Below, piece by piece: positions 42,131 through 50,310 of a DNA stretch of 64,000 nucleotides. Made by a program: the position numbers and the translations under genes. Origin of the DNA: Nocardia mexicana NBRC 108244 (GTDB lineage: Bacteria; Actinomycetota; Actinomycetes; Mycobacteriales; Mycobacteriaceae); assembly GCF_001613165.1 (NCBI RefSeq), contig NZ_BDBV01000050.1, forward strand, positions 1-64,000. The letters run 5' to 3'. Every line of letters starts with the position of its first letter. Positions within the stretch are counted from its first letter, which is position 1. The notes under the pieces are model-generated. The model saw only the letters and a list, made by a program, of their open reading frames with translations, was not told the DNA's origin and made no database searches.

Positions 42131-42574
42131 TCAGCTTTCCGGGGGCGAGTCGGTGGGGGTGAAGTCGTCGAGGCCGTTGACTCGTGTGTTGTGGGCGGCT
42201 CGGATCAGCCAGGTGCCGGTGTGTTTGACCATGACGAGGGTGATGAGGCCGTGGCGGTCCTCGGCCTGGTTCGTGCCGGGGAGGCGGTGGTCGGGCCAGG
42301 CCCATGTGGTGTGGACGAGGGCGACATTCGGGGCTATTTCCTGGATGTCGGCGATTTCCTGGGTGTAGTTCCGCTTCTGTCGGATGACAGAGTCCGGGGC
42401 GTCCTTGTGCCCTGCCACGTTGTCCTGCCGGGTGCGCCACCAGATTCCGCGGTGCGTGATGAAATCCGACTTCTCGGTGAAGAACCTGCCCCACTCGTCC
42501 ATCTCGTGGCGGATCCAGAGGTCGGTGTATTCCGCGAGTGCGGACCTGATCGCCCGGTCGTCGTCCTGATCCAT
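42131..42574 (-). CDS. NTF2/SnoaL-like protein (SgcJ/EcaC family)
   Basis: 147 residues with an NTF2-like fold: AIRSALAEYTDLWIRHEMDE, FFTEKSDFITHRGIWWRTRQ, VALVHTTWAWPDHRL and HGLITLVMVKHTGTWLIRAA, ending HNTRVNG. Proteins of this type are small ligand-binding domains, cyclases or isomerases, or accessory domains of tailoring enzymes; no catalytic pair can be assigned. Convergent with the small membrane protein, four bases between stops. Confidence 0.8.
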   Translation of the reverse strand: MDQDDDRAIRSALAEYTDLWIRHEMDEWGRFFTEKSDFITHRGIWWRTRQDNVAGHKDAPDSVIRQKRNYTQEIADIQEIAPNVALVHTTWAWPDHRLPGTNQAEDRHGLITLVMVKHTGTWLIRAAHNTRVNGLDDFTPTDSPPES

Positions 42575-42599
42575 TGGCCCAGTGTGGAACCTGAACAGA

Positions 42600-42753
42600 A
42601 CTCGAGGTCAAGGGTGCTGACCGGCCTGGACGGACATAAATCGCTTCCGCGCAGCATATTTTGCTGTGACAGCGGGGTTAGTGACCGCTCAGGCCAGGTC
42701 CATCGGTTGCCCTCCCGCAGCCGCCCACGAATCCGCCAGCACTCGAGGTCAAG
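42600..42753. repeat. 13-bp direct repeat flanking a 128-bp segment
   Basis: ACTCGAGGTCAAG occurs at 42600-42612 and 42741-42753. The second copy includes the stop codon of the methyltransferase gene. No gene lies between. It could be a duplication scar of an insertion or a pair of binding sites. Confidence 0.45.
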
Positions 42754-43531
42754 AGGCGGAGTCCCGGACGGCGACGACGATGAACAGCGTCACCGAGGCG
42801 AAGAAGGGTTCGGTGGAGAGGTGGTCGAGCCATCGGGTGGCGTCATCGGGGGTGAGGTGGCCGGTGTCGACCGCTCGGTTGCTTACTCGCTGTAAGCCGA
42901 GCACCTGATCGGCGGCCTGGACGTCGCGGAAGACGGCGGTGATGGGCAGGACGTCACGGACGTCGAATCCCCGGGCCGCCGCGAGGGCCGGTAGGCGCCT
43001 GCCGATGTGGCCGTTTCGTACGACCACGTCGGTGACGAATCGGGTGTACGCGCGCGATATACCGATGTCGGGGTGGTCGATGATCAGCGTGTGCCAATCG
43101 GGTTCGGCGAACACCGCGGTGCCGCCGGGCCGCAGGACCCGTGCGACCTCTCGCAGCACGGTGTCCGGTTCGGCGACATGCTGCAGTACCCGGTCGGTGT
43201 GAGCGCGGTCCGCGCTGTCGGTGTCCAGATCCAGCGTGTGAATATCGCCGTGGCGCAGCTCGACGTGCGGCAGTCCGGCCGTTTGCCGTGAGACAGTGGC
43301 CAAGGCGGCGGCGTCGCTGTCGAATCCGATCACTCGACCGCCGGGTCCGGCCGCGGCGGCGAACGCTTCGAGATCCGCGCCTGGGCCGCACCCCAGATCG
43401 ACAACGGTGTCGCCGGTCTGAATATCGAGCTGTTCCAACGCGGTTCGCTTGTACTGGCGGCCGATCGCGGAGTTGGCGAGACGCTGGAGGTAGTTGTCGG
43501 GGCGACTGTCCTCGTAGATCACGGCGGCCAT
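42749..43531 (-). CDS. Class I SAM-dependent methyltransferase
   Basis: 260 residues. Motif I DTVVDLGCGPGADLEAFAAA, an acidic residue in VIGFDSD (motif II), motif III region ELRHGDIHTLDLDTDSADRA and EVARVLRPGGTAVFAEPDWH (post-III). This is the UbiE/Methyltransf_11-like fold. The N-terminus (YEDSRPDNYLQRLANSAIGR) is the substrate side. Substrate unknown. It lies 55 bases downstream of the glycosyltransferase at 43587-44849 and could be part of that transcript. Confidence 0.87.
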   Translation of the reverse strand: MAAVIYEDSRPDNYLQRLANSAIGRQYKRTALEQLDIQTGDTVVDLGCGPGADLEAFAAAAGPGGRVIGFDSDAAALATVSRQTAGLPHVELRHGDIHTLDLDTDSADRAHTDRVLQHVAEPDTVLREVARVLRPGGTAVFAEPDWHTLIIDHPDIGISRAYTRFVTDVVVRNGHIGRRLPALAAARGFDVRDVLPITAVFRDVQAADQVLGLQRVSNRAVDTGHLTPDDATRWLDHLSTEPFFASVTLFIVVAVRDSAS

Positions 43532-43586
43532 GGAGACGAGGGTACCGACAGCCTGCGGGGGCGGTCTGCGTATCGCCGTGCCGTGC

Positions 43587-44849
43587 TCAGGCGAGGACGT
43601 GCGCGACCGTCTCGGCCATCCGGGTGCGGAATGCGGTGGGGGAGTAGGACTCGGCGTGGGCGCGGATGGTGGTGGGGTTGTAGGCGGAGGGGTCGAATTC
43701 GCGCATGGCGGTGGCGAAGCGGGTCACCACGGCGGAGTCGTCGCCGAACCGGAGATGCTCGCCCGTGACGCCGGGGCGGACGGTATCCAGGGCGCCACCC
43801 TCGCCGACCGCGAGAACCGGTGTGCCGCAGGCCATTGCCTCCACTGGGACGATGCCGAAGTCTTCCACGCCGGGCATGAGCAGGGCGCGGCAGCGACGGT
43901 ACATGTCGATGAGGACGTCGTCGGGAGCGGCGCCGAGGAAGGTGGTCTCCGGGCCCGCCAGGGTTTCGAGGTGGGCGCGGAACCGGCCGTCGCCCAGCAC
44001 GACCAGGCGGCATCCGGCCTGCTGGGCCGCGCGGATCGCGAGATCCGGTCGCTTGTAGGGGACCAGGCGCCCCGCGAACAGGAAGAAGTCCTCGCGCGCG
44101 ATTCCGGGATCGGGGGAGAAGCGGTCGATGCGGACTGGCGGATTCACGACCGAAGAGTTCAGGCCCCACCAGTCCCGGACGCGGTCGGCGACCGCCTGCG
44201 AATTGGCGACCACATGCGCGAGCCGGGGCGCGGCGCGTATCTCAGCTCGGCGGGCCAGGTGACCGAGCGCCGTGAGTGCGAATTGTCCTGCGCGGCCGCC
44301 CGCTTCGCGTTCGCGGAAGCCGCGATCCCACGCCCAGCGGGCGGGGCTGTGCACGTACGCGATCACCGGTGCATCGGTAGCGAATGCCGCCTGGATGGCG
44401 AAGGCGTGATGGCTGACCAGCACGGCGTCGTACCGACCAGCGAGTGGGAGCCGGCGTAGCGCCCGGGGCACGAACGGCAGCAGCGGAGCATGCGACCGGC
44501 GGCCTGTCAGATCGTGTGCGCGGGTCAACCAGGTGGTGTGAAAGGTGTGGCGCCGAGCGGCGGACGGATGACGGGCGATGGTCCAGCCCCGAGCATCGTT
44601 CGACGACAGCATCGTGCCCGAATGGACTGTGCTGGAAGGGAGGTGAGTGGTCCCCAGCTCCGGCGGCCGTGCGAGGCCGCCGTCGTCCGCCTCGACCGCC
44701 GTGCGCATCGCCGCCAAACACTCCGGCGTCACGATCGGCGCATGCATCCGCGCCTCCGGCCAGATCTTCATGAACTCGGCGACCACGGCCTCGGACCCCC
44801 CGAACTCCGTGAATCGCTCGTGCACCACGGCGATGCGATGCCCGCTCAC
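43587..44849 (-). CDS. GT4-family glycosyltransferase
   Basis: 420 residues, GT-B fold. N-terminal acceptor side: RIAVVHERFTEFGGSEAVVA; VIAYVHSPARWAWDRGF. C-terminal donor side: FFLFAGRLVPYKRPDLAIRA, VVLGDGRFRAHLE, and PGVEDFGIVPVEAMACGTPV containing the E-x7-E motif of retaining GT4 enzymes. It resembles mannosyl/rhamnosyl-type transferases of polysaccharide operons. GTG 44849 follows GGGGG. It is separated from the preceding aminotransferase by 109 bases rich in repeats, so it may have its own promoter. Confidence 0.88.
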   Translation of the reverse strand: MSGHRIAVVHERFTEFGGSEAVVAEFMKIWPEARMHAPIVTPECLAAMRTAVEADDGGLARPPELGTTHLPSSTVHSGTMLSSNDARGWTIARHPSAARRHTFHTTWLTRAHDLTGRRSHAPLLPFVPRALRRLPLAGRYDAVLVSHHAFAIQAAFATDAPVIAYVHSPARWAWDRGFREREAGGRAGQFALTALGHLARRAEIRAAPRLAHVVANSQAVADRVRDWWGLNSSVVNPPVRIDRFSPDPGIAREDFFLFAGRLVPYKRPDLAIRAAQQAGCRLVVLGDGRFRAHLETLAGPETTFLGAAPDDVLIDMYRRCRALLMPGVEDFGIVPVEAMACGTPVLAVGEGGALDTVRPGVTGEHLRFGDDSAVVTRFATAMREFDPSAYNPTTIRAHAESYSPTAFRTRMAETVAHVLA

Positions 44850-44863
44850 GACTACCCCCGCCC

Positions 44864-44947
44864 TTTCCCGCACCCCTCGAGTGTTCTCGCACCGGTTGCA
44901 GGGCCTCGAAAGGGGTGCGGGAACACACAAGGGGTGCGGGAAGTGTG
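44864..44947. repeat. Repeat cluster upstream of GT4 gene
   Basis: Two adjacent 19-base units, starting at 44910 and 44929, each begin AAGGGGTGCGGGAA. An inverted copy TTCCCGCACCCCT lies at 44865-44877. The cluster is an operator-like array between the aminotransferase stop and the GT4 start. Confidence 0.55.
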
Positions 44948-44958
44948 GGGCCGGGTTT

Positions 44959-46296
44959 TCATAGGGGAGGCTCGGTGGGGTCGATGTAGCGGGGGGTGGC
45001 CTTGCGGCGGAGGGCGGGGGCGACGGGTCGGCCCCGCAGCAGCCCGTCGACGCCGCCCTGGTCCAGGGCGCGCCGGTAGACCTCTGCGGCCTCCGCGCAG
45101 GCGTCGATGGTGTGGTCGATGGCGGCCTCACCGTGTGCCGCCGATGTGACGAAGGACTGGCCCAGTACGCCCCGCTCCAGCAGTTCCTGCAGGAACAGGG
45201 TGCGGAACGGCTGCGAGGGCCGCCCGTCGAGGTCGCGGGTGGTGAAGATCAGGCAGGACGGGCGCCCGATCACCTGCAGGTGTTCGGTGATGCCGAGTTC
45301 TGCGGCGACCTTGTTCACCCCGTCGGCCAGCCGCCGCCCGGCGTGCTCCATACGTGTGATGGGATCGGTGTCGGCGTAGGCGCGCACGACGGCACGGAAC
45401 GCCGCCAGCGAGCCGGTTTCCGGGCCGTGCGTGGTGGACATCAGGAATACGCGGTCGCGCTCGGTGCGCAGCCCGCCCAGTTCCATATGCTCCCGCTTGC
45501 CCGCCAGCGCCGAGATCGGGAACCCGTTGCCCATCGCCTTGCCCCAGCAGGACAGATCCGGTGTCACCCCGTAAACCTGTTGTGCCCCACCGGAAGACCA
45601 CCGGAAGCCCGTGATCATCTCGTCGAACACCAGCAGCGCGCCGTGCCGGTCGCACAGCGCGCGCACGCCCTCCAGATATCCGGGATCGGGCTCGGCGAGC
45701 GCGGTGGCGGCCTCCATGATCACGCAGGCGACCCGCTGTGAATCGAGCACGGCCGCCAGGGAATCCAGCTCGTTGTAGCGGAAGCGCAGTGTCGAGTTCG
45801 CGGTGGGGATCCCGGCTTTCATGGCGGTGGTGCCTATGAACCAGTCGTCCACGGAGAAGAAGGGCTGGTCGCAGATCGCCACCGCCTCCCGCCCCGTGAC
45901 GGCCCGCGCGAGACGCACCGCCGCGGTGGTCGCGTCGGAACCGTTCTTGGCGAACTTCACCATGTCGGCTCCCGGCACCAACGCCAGAAAGTCCTCGGCG
46001 GCAAGCAGTTCCAGCTCCGTCGGGCGGGAGAAGTTCATGCCGTCGGCGACGGCGCGGGCGGCCGCCCGCACCACCGGCGGATACCCATGGCCGAGGGTGA
46101 CCGACCGCAGGCCCATGCCGTACTCGACGTACTCGTTGCCGTCGCAGTCCCAGACGTGACATCCGCTGCCGCGCACCAGAATCGGTGCCATCGCTTCCGG
46201 ATACTGGTCCGGGCCGCGGGCGTAGGTGTGGGCGCCGCCGGGAACCACCTCGTGCAGGCGGCGCTGGATCTCGTTGCTGCGGGCGAAGTGTCGCAT
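44959..46296 (-). CDS. GSA-type class III aminotransferase of the polysaccharide operon
   Basis: 445 residues with PLP-enzyme motifs: VPGGAHTYARGPDQYPEAMA (GSA-aminomutase start), ALLVFDEMITGFR (PLP Asp), PDLSCWGKAMGNGFPISALA (Schiff-base Lys) and STTHGPETGSLAA. It looks like glutamate-1-semialdehyde aminomutase, but position inside a glycan operon suggests a transaminase for an amino-sugar or amino-acid decoration. The C-terminal tail (RPVAPALRRKATPRYIDPTE) is extra. Its start overlaps the upstream GNAT stop (TGATG). Confidence 0.85.
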   Translation of the reverse strand: MRHFARSNEIQRRLHEVVPGGAHTYARGPDQYPEAMAPILVRGSGCHVWDCDGNEYVEYGMGLRSVTLGHGYPPVVRAAARAVADGMNFSRPTELELLAAEDFLALVPGADMVKFAKNGSDATTAAVRLARAVTGREAVAICDQPFFSVDDWFIGTTAMKAGIPTANSTLRFRYNELDSLAAVLDSQRVACVIMEAATALAEPDPGYLEGVRALCDRHGALLVFDEMITGFRWSSGGAQQVYGVTPDLSCWGKAMGNGFPISALAGKREHMELGGLRTERDRVFLMSTTHGPETGSLAAFRAVVRAYADTDPITRMEHAGRRLADGVNKVAAELGITEHLQVIGRPSCLIFTTRDLDGRPSQPFRTLFLQELLERGVLGQSFVTSAAHGEAAIDHTIDACAEAAEVYRRALDQGGVDGLLRGRPVAPALRRKATPRYIDPTEPPL

Positions 46297-47660
46297 CAGG
46301 AGTGCTCCTCGTCCGGTAGCGCCACGGTCAGTGCCCACAGCGCGTGGTCGGTGTGCCGCCCGGCGGGACCCGGGTAGTTGCGCATGATTCCCTCCTTCAG
46401 CAGGCCCGCCCGGGCGGCGACGTCGGCGGATTCGCGGTCCTCGGAATCGATCTCCGTCGCGACCCGCAGCAGTCCGAGCGTGCCGAAAGCATGGTCGAGC
46501 AGCGCCCGGGTCGCCGCCGCGCGGACGGCCTCGTCGGCGTGAGCGGGATCGGCCCAGACCCGCATGCGGGCGTTGCGATCGAACATGTCCAGGTCGAACA
46601 GGCGGCCCTCGCCGGCGTAGGTGCCGTCGACGTCGAGCACCAGCACCAGCCCGGCGGGTGAGCGCAGTCCACCGTGGCTGCGGGCGATCTCGCGCCACCA
46701 GGCCCGGGGGCGGGAGCCGCCGAAGTGGGCCGGGTTGCGCCGCCGCGCCGCGGCCCAGCCGAGCCGGTCGGACAGGCGTCTGCTGCGCAGGACGGCGTAG
46801 GGGTATCCGGGAATTTCCAGGCATACCCGGCAACCGCCGCCCAGCCCCGTGGCTCGCCGCCATACCTGCCCGATCGCGAGTCGCAGGGCGGTGCTGAAAA
46901 GAGCTGCGGCACAATGTAAGCGCTCACTGCTGACCCCCTGCTGTCCGGCCGAGTCGTCGTCGGCCGACTCGACCGAACCCCGTTCCATGGTCGGGCGCGG
47001 GGAGGTTGCCGGAATAGAGGCGGAAGTCCCTTCGGCGTCTTTGGCGAGAATTCTGCGAATCCAGCTCGCGGCGAATCCTTCTGGCGGCCTGTCGTCGCGC
47101 GTGAGGGCCCACAGTTCGTGGTCGCGACGCGCCCCGCCCGCGTCGAAGTACCGCGTCATCAGCGCTTCACGCACGAAACCCAGCTCGGCGGCGCCGCGCG
47201 CCGCGGCGGTGTTGCCCGGCGATATGGGTGCGATGATGCGCGCCAGGCCGAGCGTCTCGAACCCGTGATCGACGACGAGCCCGGCGGCGAGGCCGCCGAA
47301 TCCGTGCCTGGCGAGCCGGGAGTCGATCCAGATGCTCATTTCGGCTGTGCCGCGCCGGAGATCGATGGAGCACAGCTCGCACTGCCCGGCGAACCGCCCA
47401 TCGATCTCGATCACCCCGGGCAACCGCCGCCCGGCCCGCATCTCCGCCCGGCTGACGAGATACTCACGGACCCACTGCTTTTCGGTGTGCCGCGTGGCCC
47501 AGTCCAGTCGCGAGCTGTACCAGAAGGGTTCGATGAGCGCGCGATCACGCAGCCGGAGCCGTCGCCACTGCGGATGGTCGCCCGGCCGCGGCGGGCGGAT
47601 GACGACGGTACTGCCGTGCAGGCCCATCGGGCCGAGCCGCGCGGCCGTGCGGTGCCTCAT
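46296..47660 (-). CDS. Tandem GNAT acetyltransferase (two domains fused)
   Basis: 454 residues containing two RimJ/RimL-like GNAT domains. The first is at about 20-190 (FETLGLARIIAPISPGNTAA then ARGAAELGFVREALMTRYFD). The second is at about 280-450 (FGTLGLLRVATEIDSEDRES then ADVAARAGLLKEGIMRNYPG). A ~75-residue Ser/Arg-rich linker joins them. Each has its own acetyl-CoA-type motif, so both could act. In this operon, N-acetylation of amino sugars is a reasonable role. ATG 47660 overlaps the upstream stop (ATGA). Confidence 0.83.
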   Translation of the reverse strand: MRHRTAARLGPMGLHGSTVVIRPPRPGDHPQWRRLRLRDRALIEPFWYSSRLDWATRHTEKQWVREYLVSRAEMRAGRRLPGVIEIDGRFAGQCELCSIDLRRGTAEMSIWIDSRLARHGFGGLAAGLVVDHGFETLGLARIIAPISPGNTAAARGAAELGFVREALMTRYFDAGGARRDHELWALTRDDRPPEGFAASWIRRILAKDAEGTSASIPATSPRPTMERGSVESADDDSAGQQGVSSERLHCAAALFSTALRLAIGQVWRRATGLGGGCRVCLEIPGYPYAVLRSRRLSDRLGWAAARRRNPAHFGGSRPRAWWREIARSHGGLRSPAGLVLVLDVDGTYAGEGRLFDLDMFDRNARMRVWADPAHADEAVRAAATRALLDHAFGTLGLLRVATEIDSEDRESADVAARAGLLKEGIMRNYPGPAGRHTDHALWALTVALPDEEHS

Positions 47661-49030
47661 GATCGGGGCCGCTGTCTGCCCAGCGACGCCGCCCGCACGG
47701 CCCCGTCCGTGCCGACCGACAGCCGCCAGTATCCGCCCGCGGCATCGCGCAGCACGATCCCGCTGTCGGCCCGCTCGGACAGCCAGGCGCCGCCGGGCAG
47801 GACGGCCGACAGCACCGCGCCGTCGCGGTCCTGGATCTGCAGCACATCGGCGTCGGGCCGCGTGGCCTGCGCGACGACGGTCCCCGAGAACCGTGCCCCG
47901 TGCACCCGCCCGCGGCCGAGGACGTGCCAGCCGTCGGGGAACACGCGGGGATCGACGTCGTCGTGCGAACCGGAGATCAGGTTGATCGCGGTGCCCTCCG
48001 GGCATCCGGCGGCGTCGATGCGCACCTCCGTGGGCGGTGTGTCGAGGTCCGGATCGAACTGCACATTGGCCAGATAGGGCTGGCGGCAGTGGGTCAGCTC
48101 GAGGCAGGTGGTGCGGGCGGCGACTTTGCAGTTGACCATCCCGAACTGCGCGGGCCCACCGCCGTTGCCGCCGATCGCCAGCGCGGTGTCGGCCCCCTCG
48201 AACCAGACGTTGGTGAACCACCAGTCGTTGGCGGGGCCGTCGACGACCACGTGCCGGTCGGTGGTTCCCGGATCCTCGTCGGAGACGAATTCGACGTTGG
48301 ACAGCGCCAATCCGGCATTGTGATCGCCGCCGGTGCCCAGTACCGAGATCCGGTTGTTGGTGAACTTCGAAGAGGTGACGTAGTTCTGGATGCACGAGGT
48401 GACCAGGCCGTACCCGAAGTTGTTGATATCGCAGTCGATGAACGCCGTGCCGCCGGTATTGCCGTCGAGCACCACCCCGCGCTGGCGGGTGTACTTGGGA
48501 AAGTTCTCCGACAGGTGGTTGCCGCGCAGCAGGACCGAGTCGAAGGAGCAGCGGAAGCATTCGGTCAGCTGCACCGCGGTGGCCGCGGCGCCGGAGAGGA
48601 AGAAGCCGAGGCGCGCGAAGCGGACCCGCTGTTTGCCGCGCAGCGAGATCAACGTCCCGTCACCCTCGTACACGATCGTGGTGACATCCGCGCCGTCACC
48701 GAGAATCGTTGCGTAGTCGGGCAATTCGGGCCACCGGGTGACCCGGTAGTGCCCGGCCGGGAGATACATCACCAGCGGCCGGTCGCCCACCGCGACGGCC
48801 GCGGCGAGGGCCGCCGTGTCGTCGGCGTGCCCGTCGCCCACGGCGCCGAAGTCGCGGATATTGCGTGCCGACGGCGCGTCGGTCACGTGCGGGGACCGGA
48901 ACTCGGAACTCGGGTCGGCCTCCGAGGAGCACGCCGCGAGCGATCCGGCCGCCGCCGCGCCGAGCGTGACGGCGAGCAGCCGCCTGCGGCGCACGAGATC
49001 GGCATCCGCACCGTGCCCGCCCGGCGTCAT
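47657..49030 (-). CDS. Beta-helix (pectate-lyase-superfamily) lipoprotein
   Basis: 457 residues. The lipoprotein signal peptide has two to four Arg (LVRRRRLLAVTLGAAAAGSL then AACSS) with lipobox LAAC, possibly Tat-exported. The mature part starts with the pectate_lyase_3 signature NIRDFGAVGDGHADDTAALA. It continues as a right-handed beta helix (MYLPAGHYRVTRWPELPDYA; many N-x-G/D turns such as FIDCDINNFGYG). Such proteins bind or cleave glycans at the cell surface; catalytic residues cannot be assigned. Coupled by ATGA on both sides within the Wzx/Wzy operon. Confidence 0.85.
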   Translation of the reverse strand: MTPGGHGADADLVRRRRLLAVTLGAAAAGSLAACSSEADPSSEFRSPHVTDAPSARNIRDFGAVGDGHADDTAALAAAVAVGDRPLVMYLPAGHYRVTRWPELPDYATILGDGADVTTIVYEGDGTLISLRGKQRVRFARLGFFLSGAAATAVQLTECFRCSFDSVLLRGNHLSENFPKYTRQRGVVLDGNTGGTAFIDCDINNFGYGLVTSCIQNYVTSSKFTNNRISVLGTGGDHNAGLALSNVEFVSDEDPGTTDRHVVVDGPANDWWFTNVWFEGADTALAIGGNGGGPAQFGMVNCKVAARTTCLELTHCRQPYLANVQFDPDLDTPPTEVRIDAAGCPEGTAINLISGSHDDVDPRVFPDGWHVLGRGRVHGARFSGTVVAQATRPDADVLQIQDRDGAVLSAVLPGGAWLSERADSGIVLRDAAGGYWRLSVGTDGAVRAASLGRQRPRS

Positions 49031-50310
49031 GTGCGTCTCCCCAAGCGGCCCAACGCCTTCCGTAGCCCATCGGCGGGAGCCGAGTAGGCGACCGTCCCCG
49101 TCAACCGGTCGGTCCCGAACGTCGCCAGCGCCCCGCGCACCCGGGGTGCGGTGCTGGTCCCGAGCTGCACGACACCGATCGTCGCGTCGCAGCGCCGCGA
49201 CAGCGCGAGGGCATCGGCGGCCGTCGCGACCGGCGCGCCCTCGACCACGATGCGGTCGAACTCGCTGCGCAACTTGGACATGATCTCGGCGAACCGCTCG
49301 GAGGCCAGCAGATCCGGTGTGCGGGAATCCAGTACGCCGATCGGCAGGACGCTGAGGCCCGCCTCCAGCCATTCCGTCACCGCGTCGTCGAGCGGGGAAG
49401 CGTGGCGGAGCAGTTCGGACAGTCCGGCCGTGGCCTGCACCGGCACCCGCCCGGAGCTGCCCTCCCCGGTGGTGTCGGCGTCGACGAGCACCACCCGGTC
49501 GCCGGTATCGGCGAAGGTGCGCGCCAGCCCGATCGCCACCTCGGGCCGGGAGCGGTCCGACAGCGACGTGAGCAGGACGCTCGCGGTGTCGTCGCCGAGC
49601 CGTGTACGCAGCCGCCGGAATTCGCCGGGGGCGCCGGGCCGCCCGTCGTCGATGATGGCGAGGGTCGGCACCGGTGCGGCGGCCGCGAGATCACCGGAGG
49701 TCCGCAGCCGCCGGTCCAGGCGGTCCCGCGCGATCGCGGCGAGCAGTCCGAGGATCATCCCGGCGACCACGCCGAGCATGAGAGTGCGCTGAGTCTGCGG
49801 CCCGCTGGGCGCCCCCGGCAGCTGCGCCTTGTCGACCACCGCCACGCGGGCGGCGGGGGCGGCCTCGCGCTGGATGGTCTCGAGCTGGCCGACCATGAGG
49901 CGGAACTGCGAGACCACCTCGTCGGCCAGTATCCGGGCACCGTCGGCGGTGCCGTCGCGCACCGATATCACGATGATCATGGTGGCGGGCGGGGACGAGG
50001 CGGTGATGCGGCCGCGCAGCTCGCCGGTCGACATCGACAGTCCGAGTTGATCTTTGACCCGCTGCGCCACCGTCTCGCTGCCCGCCAGGTCGAGATAGGA
50101 CCGCACCCGCTGCTGCGCGGCCAGCCCGCCCTGGTAGGAGTCGTTGACCGAGGTGCCGGTCGCCATCGACACGTAGCAGGTGCTGGAGGCGGTGTAGGTG
50201 ACCGGTTGGCTCTGCGCGTACGCGTAGGCCACGGCCGAGCACAACACCAGCACGCCGAGCAGTATCAGCCACCGCCGCCGGATGATATGCCAGAGATCGA
50301 TCAAACCCAT
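49027..50310 (-). CDS. Wzz-type chain-length protein fused to degenerate BY-kinase domain
   Basis: 427 residues. Wzz topology: membrane helix at about 14-32 (WLILLGVLVLCSAVAYAYA), periplasmic domain, second helix at about 177-195. A P-loop-like cytoplasmic domain follows from ~240. The Walker A position reads LLTSLSDRSRPEVAIGLA, without the GxxGxGK[ST] lysine. Walker A' is present (VVLVDAD) and Walker B is altered (FDRIVVEGAPV). There is no C-terminal Tyr cluster. It probably regulates chain length or export through the fold but cannot be a normal tyrosine kinase. Ten-base overlap with the upstream polymerase gene. Confidence 0.85.
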   Translation of the reverse strand: MGLIDLWHIIRRRWLILLGVLVLCSAVAYAYAQSQPVTYTASSTCYVSMATGTSVNDSYQGGLAAQQRVRSYLDLAGSETVAQRVKDQLGLSMSTGELRGRITASSPPATMIIVISVRDGTADGARILADEVVSQFRLMVGQLETIQREAAPAARVAVVDKAQLPGAPSGPQTQRTLMLGVVAGMILGLLAAIARDRLDRRLRTSGDLAAAAPVPTLAIIDDGRPGAPGEFRRLRTRLGDDTASVLLTSLSDRSRPEVAIGLARTFADTGDRVVLVDADTTGEGSSGRVPVQATAGLSELLRHASPLDDAVTEWLEAGLSVLPIGVLDSRTPDLLASERFAEIMSKLRSEFDRIVVEGAPVATAADALALSRRCDATIGVVQLGTSTAPRVRGALATFGTDRLTGTVAYSAPADGLRKALGRLGRRT

